A DNA stretch of 64,000 nucleotides from Chitinophaga cymbidii. GTDB lineage: Bacteria > Bacteroidota > Bacteroidia > Chitinophagales > Chitinophagaceae. Positions 6,728 through 15,522 of the stretch are shown one piece after another. Where the stretch lies: assembly GCF_007992715.1 (NCBI RefSeq), contig NZ_BKAU01000005.1, positions 951,019 to 1,015,018 on the forward strand, read 5' to 3'. The notes beneath the pieces are model-generated. The model worked only from the letters and a program-made list of their open reading frames with translations. It was not told the DNA's origin and made no database searches. The first letter of the stretch is position 1; each line of letters opens with the position of its first letter. The position numbers were made by a program, and so were the translations under genes.

Positions 6728-9214
6728 TTGGAAAAGATCAATTACATAGGGGAGCATCTGTTACCCGGACAACTAGGACATTTTTTCAGCGTACTGGCAT
6801 TTGTAGCTTCTCTTGTAGCAACGGTCGCCTATTACTGCAGCGTAAGGGCCAAAGACGAGCCCGCAAAGGAATCCTGGCGGAAAATGGGCCGCTGGTCCTT
6901 CTACGTGCAGGCGATCTCCATCTTTGCCGTGTTCGCACTGCTGTATTACATCATTTCCAATCATCTTTTTGAATATAAATACGCCTGGCAGCACTCTTCC
7001 CGCGACCTGGAAACGAAATACCTGTTCGCGTGCTTCTGGGAAGGGCAGGAGGGCAGCTTCCTGCTGTGGAGCGTGTGGCAGAGCGTGCTGGGGCTGATCC
7101 TGGCCAATACCTCCAAAAAATGGGAAGCGCCGGTGATGACCTTCATCGCATTTTCGCAGGTGATGATGGGGTCGATGCTGTTAGGGATCTATATCGGCGA
7201 TCACCGTATCGGCAGCAATCCTTTCCTGCTGATGCGGCAGGATTCCCCCGAATCCCCCGTTTTCCAGAACCCCAACTACCTCCAGTTCAAACAATTCATA
7301 GACGGTAACGGCCTGAACGAGCTGCTGAAGAACTACTGGATGGTGATCCACCCGCCGGTCCTGTTCCTCGGTTTCGCTTCCGTGCTCGTGCCGTTCGCAT
7401 ACGCCATGGCGGGCCTGTGGACCCGCAAGTACGGCGAATGGATCAAAGCGGCGCTGCCCTGGGCGCTGTTCTCCGCCATGATGCTCGGTACGGGGATCAT
7501 GATGGGCGCGGCCTGGGCGTATGAATCGCTGACATTCGGCGGCTACTGGGCATGGGATCCCGTGGAAAACGCTTCCCTGGTGCCCTGGCTCACGCTGGTG
7601 GCCGGCGTGCACACCCTGCTCGCCTACCGCCATTCCGGTCACGCCCTCCGCTCCACCTTCTTTTTCTTCATCATTTCCTACACGCTCGTGCTCTATTCCT
7701 CTTTCCTGACCAAAAGCGGGATATTGGGACAAACATCCGTGCACTCGTTTACGGACATGGGCATGAGCGGACAGCTGCTGATATCGATGGCCGTGTTCGC
7801 CATTCCCGGCTTCTGGATGCTGATCCGCCGGAATAAGGACATACCGAAGATCCATAAAGAAGAAAGCACCTACTCCCGCGAGTTCTGGCTGTTCGTGGGC
7901 GCCCTCATCCTGATGGTGTCCGCCATACAGATCACCTTCAGCACCTCCATCCCGGTGTGGAACAAGCTGCTGGACCTCTTCGGCTTGAAAAAACTCTTTA
8001 ACCTCGACGATTTTGCCACCCCCGGCGATGTGACCTTCCACTACAACCAGGTGCAGATATGGCTGGCGTCCATCCTCGGCCTGCTGACGGCTGTTGTGCA
8101 ATACCTGAAATACAAGGACACGCCGAAAAATACCGTACTGAAGAAGCTGGCCTGGCCTACGCTGATCGCGCTGGGCATTACCGTGCTCATCGGCTGGGTG
8201 GGAAGGATCAACTATATTGAATATGGCGCGGGCTTCCTGGTAGCTATTTACCTGATGCTGTTCGCCAGCGTGTACGCGGTGGTGGCCAACTTCGGTTATA
8301 TATTCACCGGACTGAAAGGCAAAATGAAATCCGCCGGCGCTTCCGTGGCGCACATCGGCTTCGGCCTGGTGCTGCTCGGCGTGCTGATCTCTTCTTCCAA
8401 AAAACAGGTATTGTCCGTTGACAGCATGGGCATGCTCACCGGCTATTTCACCAAGGAAAGCGGCCAGAACTCCCGCGAGAACGTGATGCTGCCGAAAGGG
8501 CTGCCGGTGCAGATGGGACCGTACTTCGTGACGTACAAGGGCGATTCCGTGGGTACGGCGGATAAGGACAAAACCTTCTTCATCATGGAATATGAAAAGA
8601 AGGACAGGCTGGAAGACGCGGCCACAGAGCGTTTTACGCTTTATCCGGATGCGTACCTCAACGTCAGGGGGCAGGAAGGCATCACGCCGAACCCGGATTC
8701 CAAACATTACCTGACCAGGGATATCTTTACTTACATCACCGCCGTTCCGCGCAAGGATGTGGTGACAGACAGCCTGCCGTACACGCCGCATACCATCAAA
8801 CAGGGCGATACCATTTTCTTCTCGAAAGGCTTTATTGTGCTGACCGGCCTGAAAACGCAGCCTGTTACAAAGAACTACCATGCCGAGCCCGGCGATATCG
8901 CCGTTGGCGCGGAGCTGTACGTGCATACCCGCGAGAACGGGGACTTCAACCTGCAGCCGGTATATTTCATCCGCGACAGCAGCTTCCAGGGCAATGTGCC
9001 GGATACGCTGGCGCCTCTCTCGCTCGCCGTAAAATTCACGAAGATCCTGCCGAACGAGAACAAGGTAGAGCTGGAGATCAAGGAAAGCCGCGAGCCGATG
9101 GACTACGTGGTGCTGAAGGCGCTGGTATTCCCGTATATCAATGTGTTATGGATCGGTATATTGACCATGATGGCCGGATTTGTGATGAGCATCATCCAGC
9201 GCATCCGCCGTTAA
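6728..9214 (+). CDS. CcmF/CcsA-type cytochrome c haem lyase (large membrane protein)
   Basis: 828 residues with many transmembrane helices. The tryptophan-rich haem-handling motif WAWDPVENASLVPWL lies near residues 272-286, with conserved histidines flanking it (for example in WMVIHPPVLF near 206 and AGVHTLLAYRHSGHA after it). A large periplasmic domain of about 230 residues near the C-terminus precedes a last helix, as in CcmF-like proteins of Bacteroidota, usually annotated CcsA. It ligates haem to apocytochrome c CxxCH motifs at the outer face of the inner membrane, receiving haem from CcmE. The first in-frame start is TTG at 6728, giving EKINYIGEHLLPGQLGHFF, the N-terminus I expect for this family; no ATG occurs in frame nearby. 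No clear Shine-Dalgarno. Confidence 0.88.
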   Translation: MEKINYIGEHLLPGQLGHFFSVLAFVASLVATVAYYCSVRAKDEPAKESWRKMGRWSFYVQAISIFAVFALLYYIISNHLFEYKYAWQHSSRDLETKYLFACFWEGQEGSFLLWSVWQSVLGLILANTSKKWEAPVMTFIAFSQVMMGSMLLGIYIGDHRIGSNPFLLMRQDSPESPVFQNPNYLQFKQFIDGNGLNELLKNYWMVIHPPVLFLGFASVLVPFAYAMAGLWTRKYGEWIKAALPWALFSAMMLGTGIMMGAAWAYESLTFGGYWAWDPVENASLVPWLTLVAGVHTLLAYRHSGHALRSTFFFFIISYTLVLYSSFLTKSGILGQTSVHSFTDMGMSGQLLISMAVFAIPGFWMLIRRNKDIPKIHKEESTYSREFWLFVGALILMVSAIQITFSTSIPVWNKLLDLFGLKKLFNLDDFATPGDVTFHYNQVQIWLASILGLLTAVVQYLKYKDTPKNTVLKKLAWPTLIALGITVLIGWVGRINYIEYGAGFLVAIYLMLFASVYAVVANFGYIFTGLKGKMKSAGASVAHIGFGLVLLGVLISSSKKQVLSVDSMGMLTGYFTKESGQNSRENVMLPKGLPVQMGPYFVTYKGDSVGTADKDKTFFIMEYEKKDRLEDAATERFTLYPDAYLNVRGQEGITPNPDSKHYLTRDIFTYITAVPRKDVVTDSLPYTPHTIKQGDTIFFSKGFIVLTGLKTQPVTKNYHAEPGDIAVGAELYVHTRENGDFNLQPVYFIRDSSFQGNVPDTLAPLSLAVKFTKILPNENKVELEIKESREPMDYVVLKALVFPYINVLWIGILTMMAGFVMSIIQRIRR

Positions 9215-9222
9215 AATATCTG

Positions 9223-9256
9223 TTGCAGCAGTCGCCCGCGCGGCTGCTGCAATTTT
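9223..9256 (+). terminator. Intrinsic terminator after the haem-lyase gene
   Basis: TTGCAGCAG at 9223-9231 pairs with CTGCTGCAA at 9244-9252, followed by TTTT. It lies 8 bp after the stop codon. Confidence 0.7.
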
Positions 9257-9291
9257 AATTCCCTATATTAGTCCCCAAATCCTTGAAACCT

Positions 9292-10278
9292 ATGCGTCGC
9301 TTCTTTCGTACTTTTTTAATATTGATCGCATTACTCGCCACCCTGTATTTCCTGGGGCCGAGGCCGGCGCCGCCTGTTGTGGAGGGTGCTTTGCCGGCGG
9401 TACCGGCGGAGCCGGACCGGTATGTGCGGCAGAAAGAAGCCCGGTATCATCTTAAACCGGAGAACGAGGCGCGCATTGTGTGGATGGATTCCCTCCACCG
9501 TAAAACCCCCTACAGCGTTGTATACCTGCACGGTTTTTCCGCCAGCCAGAAAGAGGGAGATCCTGTGCACCTTCATTTCGCGCGGCAGTTCGGTTATAAC
9601 CTCTTCCTTTCCCGGCTCGACCAGCATGGCATAGATACTTCCGATGCGCTGCTGCAAATGACGGCCAGCGGTTTGCTGAAAGATGCGAAGGAAGCGCTGG
9701 CGATCGGCAAGGCGCTGGGAGAGAAAGTTATCCTGATGGGCACGTCCACCGGCGGTACCCTGGCGCTGGCGCTGGCGGCGGAGTACCCGGATGATGTGGC
9801 GGCCGTCATCAACATGTCCCCCAACATTGCTATCAACGAGCCGATGATCGGCATGGTAGACGAACCCTGGGGCCTGGAGATCGCGCGGCTGGTCAAGGGC
9901 AGCAAATACGTGGAATACAAACCCGAAAATCCCGAAAAAGTAAAATACTGGTACACGAAATACAGGCTGGAAGCCGTTGTAGAGCTGGAAAACCTCGTGG
10001 TACACACGATGACCAAAGAAACGTTCGCCCGGATACATCAGCCCGTCCTCAACCTGTACTATTACAAGAATGAGCAGGAGCAGGACCCTACGGTAAAAGT
10101 TTCCGCCATCCTGGAAATGCACCGTGAGCTGGGCACGCCGGAACAGCTGAAGCGGGCCGTGCCCATCCCGAACGCGGGGGCGCATGTGATCGGCTCCAGC
10201 CTTGCTTCCCGGGATGTTCCGGCCGTGGAAACGGCCATCACACAATGGTGGCAGGAGGTAGAAACTAATCGGAAGTAA
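9292..10278 (+). CDS. Membrane-anchored or secreted alpha/beta hydrolase
   Basis: 328 residues with an N-terminal hydrophobic segment (residues 4-22) acting as signal or anchor. The alpha/beta-hydrolase nucleophile elbow GTSTGG is at about residues 151-156, the oxyanion-side HGF motif near residue 82, and a plausible catalytic His in NAGAHVIGSS near residue 298, with an acidic residue in EQEQDPTV. It is probably a carboxylesterase or lysophospholipase-like enzyme acting in the envelope; the substrate is unknown. The ATG at 9292 is preferred over an in-frame TTG nine bases upstream. It is followed 33 bp later by the DUF4294 gene. Confidence 0.8.
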   Translation: MRRFFRTFLILIALLATLYFLGPRPAPPVVEGALPAVPAEPDRYVRQKEARYHLKPENEARIVWMDSLHRKTPYSVVYLHGFSASQKEGDPVHLHFARQFGYNLFLSRLDQHGIDTSDALLQMTASGLLKDAKEALAIGKALGEKVILMGTSTGGTLALALAAEYPDDVAAVINMSPNIAINEPMIGMVDEPWGLEIARLVKGSKYVEYKPENPEKVKYWYTKYRLEAVVELENLVVHTMTKETFARIHQPVLNLYYYKNEQEQDPTVKVSAILEMHRELGTPEQLKRAVPIPNAGAHVIGSSLASRDVPAVETAITQWWQEVETNRK

Positions 10279-10311
10279 TTCGTATCTTGTATCTCAAACC
10301 GTCTTTTTTTC

Positions 10312-10911
10312 GTGCTTCGCATTCCGATCATCACCGCTTTGTGCGTCCTTTGCCTGGTCTGCACCGCTGCCGCCCAGCAGCGCAACGGCGCCGACTCCGT
10401 GGCGGTAAGGGCCGTGATGAACGGAACACAGCTGATGCCCTCCATTACGCTGCCGATCGTAGAGGTGGTGGACAGGCTGCCGAAGCGCCTCCGCAAGGAA
10501 CGGGAAAGATGGACGCGCCTGCGCAATGCCGTTTACGTTACTTATCCCTACGCCCGCTCCGCCGGCCGTGTGCTCAAAGACGTTAACCAGGAGCTGAATA
10601 CCTTTTCCAATAAAAAACAACGAAAAGCTTACCTGTCATCCAAGGAAAAAGAACTGAAAACCCAGTTTGGCGACAAGCTAGAAAACCTGTCCGTTTACCA
10701 GGGCAAGGTGCTGATGAAGCTCATCCACCGGGAAACCGGCGAGAACTGTTACGAGATCATCAGGGAGCTGAAAGGCGGCTTTAATGCCCGCGTTTACCAG
10801 ACCGTAGCCTTCTTCTTCGGCGGCAACCTGAAAAGCGAGTTCAATTCGCGTGATGACCGCGACATAGAAATGATCATCGAGGAAATTGAGCTGTACCGCC
10901 GTTTTTATTGA
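10312..10911 (+). CDS. DUF4294-family secreted protein
   Basis: 199 residues with a signal peptide (LRIPIITALCVLCLVCTAAAQ, cleavage near residue 21). The core, with VYVTYPYARSAGRVL around residue 75 and ELKGGFNARVYQTVAFFFG near residue 165, fits DUF4294, a Bacteroidota family of unknown function. The start is a GTG at 10312; no ATG fits the signal peptide. The stop at 10911 is only 2 bp from the end of the convergent SGNH hydrolase gene, leaving no room for a conventional terminator between them. Confidence 0.75.
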   Translation: MLRIPIITALCVLCLVCTAAAQQRNGADSVAVRAVMNGTQLMPSITLPIVEVVDRLPKRLRKERERWTRLRNAVYVTYPYARSAGRVLKDVNQELNTFSNKKQRKAYLSSKEKELKTQFGDKLENLSVYQGKVLMKLIHRETGENCYEIIRELKGGFNARVYQTVAFFFGGNLKSEFNSRDDRDIEMIIEEIELYRRFY

Positions 10912-10913
10912 TT

Positions 10914-12125
10914 TTACTGACCGCCCGGCAGCATGATGTTCCCGATGTAAAAGTTGTATGCCGCATACCGGCTTGTATCTCCCGGATCTTCTCCCTTGTT
11001 CAGCATCTTCAGTTTGTCAATCTTTTCCGGATCGATCTTTACCGTCAGCGTATGTTCCGTATCCGGCAATTCATCGATAAAAAAATAATTCCGCCTGTTC
11101 CAGCTGCAATGCCGGTCGAACCGGTTTTGGGTCATGATCTTTCCATCTACAGATATGATCACCCTGGCGCATACTGTAGGCCCCAGGATGTCGCCGATGC
11201 CGAAATAGGAGCCTTTGAAATGTATGGTAAGGCTGTCGTTCGGATCGCCGGTATAAACAGCATCCGGGTAAGCGGTTAAAAATCCTTTTAACGCCGGCAT
11301 TTCTTTAAGCGGTTTCCAGTGACCGGTTAGTTTTACCGCTTTGTCCGCCGGCGATATCACTTTTGCATATTGAAGATTGCCGGGGTAGCGGGCGGACGGA
11401 AGGCGGTCCGCCTGCGCGCGGTTGCTTTGCTTCAGCTGTGTCAGTGCGGTTTTGATGGTGGCGGTATAACATTGATGACCTTCATCTGTCGGATGGGTGC
11501 CGTCCCGCGTAAAAGCGATCCTGCCTTGTTGTTCACCACGGAACGCCAGTTTCCCTGCTTCCACTAAACGCAGCACGTCCCATCCGAGGTTGATGGAAGG
11601 TAAGCCGTAATAGTCGGCGATCACCTGCATATACCGCATGGAAGCGGGGAGAACGCCTTTTTGAAAACCGGCCACCATCGGCTCGTTGATGGTATATAAA
11701 AAGCAGATGTCCGTTTGCGGGTCATGTGTTTTGATCTTTCGCACGATGCCTTCCATGGCGCGGCAGATGGTCAGCGAATCGCCGCCGTTGTCATTGACGG
11801 CAAACTCCACAAATACCAGGTCCGGTTGATGTGGCAGCACATCCGCATCGAGCCGGAACGCGCCGAGGCTGGAGCCAGTGCCGCCCACGCCGGCGTTGAT
11901 GGTTTTGATCGTGCTGGCGGGATAGGCGGAGCGGAGCCATTTTTCCGTTTGTACCCGGTAGCCGGGCGCGGCGGTGATGCTGCCGCCGAGGTATGCGACC
12001 ACCACGGGTTTGCCGCTTTCCAGTTTTGCGAAGAACGCATTGAGCCCCTTTCCCGGTTGCAGCGCCTGCTGTGCGTAACACGCGGTGTGCAGCAGGCAAA
12101 GGCATAAAAACAGTCGTATGTTCAT
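10914..12125 (-). CDS. Secreted SGNH/GDSL-type hydrolase
   Basis: 403 residues. An N-terminal signal peptide (MNIRLFLCLCLLHTACYAQQ) is followed by an SGNH esterase core: block I GGSIT near residue 46, block III-like VNDNGG near residue 112, and block V DGTHPTDEGH near residue 206. A C-terminal ~150-residue beta-rich domain follows, perhaps carbohydrate binding. Such enzymes often remove acetyl or other ester groups from polysaccharides. It is divergent from a secreted GH29 fucosidase with only 31 bp between start codons, suggesting joint action on a fucosylated, esterified glycan; that link is inferred. The ATG at 12125 is chosen because it begins the signal peptide; upstream in-frame codons would run into the fucosidase gene. 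Confidence 0.82.
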   Translation of the reverse strand: MNIRLFLCLCLLHTACYAQQALQPGKGLNAFFAKLESGKPVVVAYLGGSITAAPGYRVQTEKWLRSAYPASTIKTINAGVGGTGSSLGAFRLDADVLPHQPDLVFVEFAVNDNGGDSLTICRAMEGIVRKIKTHDPQTDICFLYTINEPMVAGFQKGVLPASMRYMQVIADYYGLPSINLGWDVLRLVEAGKLAFRGEQQGRIAFTRDGTHPTDEGHQCYTATIKTALTQLKQSNRAQADRLPSARYPGNLQYAKVISPADKAVKLTGHWKPLKEMPALKGFLTAYPDAVYTGDPNDSLTIHFKGSYFGIGDILGPTVCARVIISVDGKIMTQNRFDRHCSWNRRNYFFIDELPDTEHTLTVKIDPEKIDKLKMLNKGEDPGDTSRYAAYNFYIGNIMLPGGQ

Positions 12126-12156
12126 TTTTAGCATCGATTTTGTGAGTTGTCTGGTC

Positions 12157-13479
12157 ATGCAAAGAAAATCCATCATCCTCCTGCTGTTACTTTTTGCCGG
12201 ACATTTACTGTTCGCGCAGGAACCGCCGAGGCCCACCAAAGCGCAGCTGGCATGGCAGCAGCTGGAAACCACCGGCTTTATCCATTACGGCAACGCTACT
12301 CCGAAAACATTTAATCCATCGGGTTTTGACGCGCGGCAGATCATCCGGGTTTTCAGGGATGCGGGGCTGAAGATGGCGATCATCACAGCGAAGCATCATG
12401 GCGGATTTTGCCTGTGGCCTTCCAAATATACTGCTTTCTCCGTGGCGTCCAGCCCCTGGAAAAACGGCCAGGGCGATGTGGTAAAGGAAATCGCCGATGC
12501 CTGCCGGGAGTACGGCATCAAATTCGGCATTTACCTTTCTCCGTGGGACAAAAACGCACCCAGCTACGGCACCCCTGCCTACAACGATCTTTTCAAGAAT
12601 CAGTTGCGGGAGCTGTTGACAAATTACGGCGAAGTGGCGGAGGTGTGGTTCGACGGCTATAAAGGGAAAGGCGCCAAGCCGATGGATTATGATTATCCCG
12701 GCTTTTTCCGGCTGGTGCGCAGCCTGCAACCCAACGCCGTCATCTTCTCCGATATCGGTCCGGATGTACGCTGGGTGGGCAATGAAAAGGGAAATGCGTC
12801 GGAAACCAATTGGAGTACGATCAATATCAAAGCAGGGATGTTGCCCGGCGCTGTTTCTCCGGCGTACCTGAATCGCGGAGATCCGGCCGGGGCACAATGG
12901 ATACCGGCGGAAACCGATGTGTCCATCCGTCCCGGATGGTTTTACAATCCCGCGCATGATACGCTGATAAAATCGGGAAAGACGCTGGTGGATATCTATT
13001 ATCGTTCGGTTGGCCGGAACAGCAACCTGCTGCTGAATGTACCGCCCAATTCCAAAGGCGTGATATCGGATGCGGATATTGCCAGCCTGCGGGATTTCCG
13101 CAGCATACTCGATGAAACCTTCCGCACGAACCTCGCCGCGGGGAGCGTCCCTGCATCCCTTACCGACGGGCAATTGCAGACCTTCGAAATCATCCCGGAA
13201 GGTGGGTCGGTGGTCTTTGACCTTAAAGGAAAGAGGGAATTTGACCGCATGCTGCTGCAGGAGAACATTGCTGACGGCCAGCGCCTGGCGGCGGCGAAAG
13301 TGGAGTATTGGGATGGGAAGACCTGGCGGCGGCTGGCGGGGTTTACGACGGTGGGGTATAAGCGGTTGCTGCGCTTTCCCCTCGTGCGCACGGGCAGGGT
13401 CAGGCTTACCGTGGAAGCGGCGAAGTGGCCGGTGGAGCTGGCGGAGGTCGGGTTTTACAAGGCTTCGGGAAGGGAGTGA
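12157..13479 (+). CDS. Secreted alpha-L-fucosidase, GH29
   Basis: 440 residues beginning with a signal peptide (MQRKSIILLLLLFAGHLLFAQ). The GH29 (beta/alpha)8 domain shows AIITAKHHGGFCLWPS near residues 92-107, GIYLSPWDKN near residue 138, and the nucleophile in VWFDGYKGKG (Asp near residue 168), which retaining fucosidases use. The C-terminal ~110 residues are a beta-sandwich-like domain ending in VELAEVGFY, typical of GH29-B-like enzymes. The enzyme should release alpha-L-fucose from glycans in the periplasm or outside the cell. The ATG at 12157 is preferred to upstream in-frame codons because it opens the signal sequence. It is paired divergently with an SGNH hydrolase. Confidence 0.88.
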   Translation: MQRKSIILLLLLFAGHLLFAQEPPRPTKAQLAWQQLETTGFIHYGNATPKTFNPSGFDARQIIRVFRDAGLKMAIITAKHHGGFCLWPSKYTAFSVASSPWKNGQGDVVKEIADACREYGIKFGIYLSPWDKNAPSYGTPAYNDLFKNQLRELLTNYGEVAEVWFDGYKGKGAKPMDYDYPGFFRLVRSLQPNAVIFSDIGPDVRWVGNEKGNASETNWSTINIKAGMLPGAVSPAYLNRGDPAGAQWIPAETDVSIRPGWFYNPAHDTLIKSGKTLVDIYYRSVGRNSNLLLNVPPNSKGVISDADIASLRDFRSILDETFRTNLAAGSVPASLTDGQLQTFEIIPEGGSVVFDLKGKREFDRMLLQENIADGQRLAAAKVEYWDGKTWRRLAGFTTVGYKRLLRFPLVRTGRVRLTVEAAKWPVELAEVGFYKASGRE

Positions 13480-13577
13480 GCGATGGCCGCTTCCGGGTCA
13501 TTTGCTTATCCGGCGCTTGCCATAATTTGGAACATCCTGCCATATAACCGAACTTCGCGGCGATAAAATTTCAAGAC

Positions 13578-14306
13578 ATGAAACTGGATATACTGGCGAT
13601 CGCCGCGCACCCGGATGATGTGGAATTGTCCTGCGCCGGCACTTTGATGGTACACGCGCAGCAAGGGCTTAAAGTAGGAATAGTAGACCTCACAAGAGGG
13701 GAACTGGGCACCAGAGGCACGCCCGAAGGCAGATTGATAGAGGCGCAGGATGCCTGCGCGCTGATGGGACTGGAAATACGGGAGAACCTCGGCCTGGCCG
13801 ACGGCTTTTTCCAGAACACGCGGGAAGACCAGCTGGCCGTGATCCGCGCCATCCGCAAATACCGTCCGGAGATCGTGCTGGCGAATGCGATAGACGACCG
13901 CCATCCCGATCATGGACGGGCCGCCCGCCTGATCGCCGACAGCTGCTTTATGGCCGGACTGCGGAAGATCGAAACATCCGATAATGGCCAGCCGCAGCAA
14001 GCCTGGCGCCCCAAGCAGGTGTTCCATTTCCTGCAGGACCGTTTTCATCAGCCTGATTTTGTAGTGGATATCACCCCGGTGATCGAAAAGAAGATGGAAG
14101 CGATCAAATGTTTTAAAACGCAGTTCCTGGCGGCGGAGGACCATGAGCCGCAAACCTATATTTCATCCCCAGGATTCTTTGACAGCGTGCTTTACAGGGC
14201 TAAAATGCTCGGCAAGATGGTGGGAGTGCCTTATGCGGAGGGGTATACGTCCGCCAAGATGATCGGGGTGCGGAGTTTGATGGATTTTATACATGAGAAT
14301 ACCTGA
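13578..14306 (+). CDS. bshB1: Bacillithiol biosynthesis deacetylase BshB1
   Basis: 242 residues of the PIG-L/LmbE zinc deacetylase family. The N-terminal metal motif AHPDDVE at residues 11-17 and the second His motif HPDHG near residue 112 are intact. Features such as VDLTRGELGTRGTPE and LGLADGFF closely follow BshB1, which removes acetyl from GlcNAc-malate in the second step of bacillithiol synthesis. Bacillithiol is the main low-molecular-weight thiol of many Firmicutes and Bacteroidota. A good hairpin terminator follows. Other bsh genes are not in this window. The nearby AhpC/AhpD peroxidase makes this a thiol-redox neighbourhood, though they are probably not co-transcribed. Confidence 0.92.
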   Translation: MKLDILAIAAHPDDVELSCAGTLMVHAQQGLKVGIVDLTRGELGTRGTPEGRLIEAQDACALMGLEIRENLGLADGFFQNTREDQLAVIRAIRKYRPEIVLANAIDDRHPDHGRAARLIADSCFMAGLRKIETSDNGQPQQAWRPKQVFHFLQDRFHQPDFVVDITPVIEKKMEAIKCFKTQFLAAEDHEPQTYISSPGFFDSVLYRAKMLGKMVGVPYAEGYTSAKMIGVRSLMDFIHENT

Positions 14307-14317
14307 TATATGTAAAA

Positions 14318-14346
14318 ACGGGGCCATACAAGCGCCCCGTTTTTTT
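14318..14346 (+). terminator. Intrinsic terminator of bshB1
   Basis: ACGGGGC at 14318-14324 pairs with GCCCCGT at 14334-14340 and is followed by a seven-T run, 11 bp after the stop codon. Confidence 0.85.
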
Positions 14347-14543
14347 ATCAGTAAGATGTTGTTGAGAGAAAAATGTTCCATGATGCTTTCCGGTCATCGG
14401 CCTGCGCCTTTCCGGACAAGCAATACAAAGCCCTATACCAGCCCGGGGCCGGCATTGTTCAGATACGGTACAATGGAACCCGCTGCAGTCATGTTGCCAA
14501 TTTCGGGGATGCCCTTCATTCGGGTGATCATGACTTGCCGAAA
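14347..14543 (-). other. Non-coding or unassigned gap with a short minus-strand reading frame
   Basis: No recognised gene. A 32-codon minus-strand frame (14433-14531, starting MITRMKG) lies just downstream of the 39-aa peptide gene, and overlapping plus-strand frames also stay open. None has convincing coding character, so the stretch is left unassigned; it could be the 3' region of the peptide transcript. Confidence 0.3.
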
Positions 14544-14663
14544 CTAGATGAATAAATCCTGTGTAGCGTCAAATTCATCTTGTTTGTTGATGCTGTTTTT
14601 GATAAACGGAATCAAAGCAAGGCCAATCGTAAGGATCGCTAAAAGTACATGTCTGAGTTTCAT
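14544..14663 (-). CDS. 39-aa single-span membrane peptide
   Basis: A short frame reading M-K-L-R-H, a hydrophobic segment (VLLAILTIGLALIPFI, residues 6-21), then a charged tail ending DATQDLFI. The positive N-terminus followed by one membrane span and an acidic tail gives a simple bitopic peptide with the tail predicted outside. The gene is clear of other genes and runs divergently from the AhpC gene. Two similar-sized peptides with the same plan occur near 39.1-39.4 kb. No family is recognised; coding status rests on the clean start, hydrophobic pattern and stop. Confidence 0.5.
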   Translation of the reverse strand: MKLRHVLLAILTIGLALIPFIKNSINKQDEFDATQDLFI

Positions 14664-14814
14664 ATCCTGTCGTTTTAATTCTTGCTAACTATATAACTAA
14701 ATAACGTGCCAAAAGGTTACGGGGTTTTGTTAAAAAAAGATGCCTTTTTTACCTCTTTTTCGCCCTGAAAATGCAAGATGATGGCTGGTGGCATGTTTGA
14801 AAGGAGGTGTATCT

Positions 14815-14859
14815 ATGAAAAAAGTAAAAAGTATAGATAAAGTTGATATGATATGTTAA
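14815..14859 (+). CDS. Candidate 14-aa leader peptide upstream of ahpC
   Basis: An ATG-to-TAA mini-frame (MKKVKSIDKVDMIC) is preceded at about 6 bp by AAGGAGGTG, a near-perfect Shine-Dalgarno match, which is striking in a phylum where such sites are rare. It lies 93 bp before the peroxiredoxin start. It could be a regulatory upstream ORF or a chance arrangement. Its last codon is Cys, which might suit redox sensing, but this is speculation. Confidence 0.3.
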   Translation: MKKVKSIDKVDMIC

Positions 14860-14952
14860 CAAATCTATTTGATTTATATCTTTTTGAGGGTGAACTTTGC
14901 GGCGGCTTTACGAAAATAGCGTAGCATTAAATCAATAAACAGACATAGTAAC

Positions 14953-15507
14953 ATGAAAAATGCAGTATTATCAGTGGGAGCGGAGTTCCCGGCGTTTGCT
15001 AAAAAGGCAGTTGTTTCCATCGAAAAAGGCAAAGAATTTTACGACATCACCTCCGAGGAGATCAAAGGCTCCGGTAAATGGATGGTAATGTTCTGGTGGC
15101 CCAAGGATTTTACGTTTGTTTGTCCCACCGAGATCGCTGAATTCAACAAGCACTACCAGGATTTCGCAGACCGCGATGCTATCCTGATCGGTGCCTCTAC
15201 CGATTCCGAATTTGTACACCTCGCCTGGAGGAAAGATCATGAAGACCTCCGCGGTCTGCAGTTCCCCATGCTGGCGGACACTTCCAAGAGCCTCGCGGCA
15301 GAGCTGGGCATCCTCGAAGCAGAAGAAAAGATCGCTTACCGCGCTACTTTCGTGGTAGATCCCAACGGCATTGTGCGCTGGACTTCCGTATACGACCTGT
15401 CCGTAGGCCGTAACGTGAAAGAAGTGCTGCGTGTGATGGACGCTCTGCAAACAGACGAGCTGTGCCCCTGCAACTGGCAGAAAGGAGAAGCTACCCTCAA
15501 CGCTTAA
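14953..15507 (+). CDS. Peroxiredoxin, AhpC type with CPC resolving motif
   Basis: 184 residues. The peroxidatic cysteine is C57 in the FVCPTE motif. The C-terminal motif LCPCNW carries C171 and C173, as in mycobacterial-type AhpC, which uses AhpD rather than AhpF as reductant partner. The enzyme reduces hydrogen peroxide, organic hydroperoxides and peroxynitrite in the cytoplasm. The next gene, 64 bp downstream, encodes an AhpD-like protein, in agreement with that pairing. A wobble-tolerant hairpin lies between them. The upstream 290 bp hold a divergent 39-aa peptide gene, a possible leader peptide and presumably the promoter. The start ATG is unambiguous. Confidence 0.92.
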   Translation: MKNAVLSVGAEFPAFAKKAVVSIEKGKEFYDITSEEIKGSGKWMVMFWWPKDFTFVCPTEIAEFNKHYQDFADRDAILIGASTDSEFVHLAWRKDHEDLRGLQFPMLADTSKSLAAELGILEAEEKIAYRATFVVDPNGIVRWTSVYDLSVGRNVKEVLRVMDALQTDELCPCNWQKGEATLNA

Positions 15508-15522
15508 TTGAATTTTTTTTAT

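Noticed and set aside
7181..8926. A 581-codon open frame on the strand opposite the haem-lyase gene
   Set aside because: It mirrors the real gene's codon bias, has no family features, and is rich in His/Gln/Arg, as expected for an antisense shadow.
14373..14555. A 60-codon plus-strand frame between bshB1 and ahpC
   Set aside because: It overlaps the better-supported minus-strand micro-peptide, lies just after a terminator with no promoter, and has no known relatives that I recognise.
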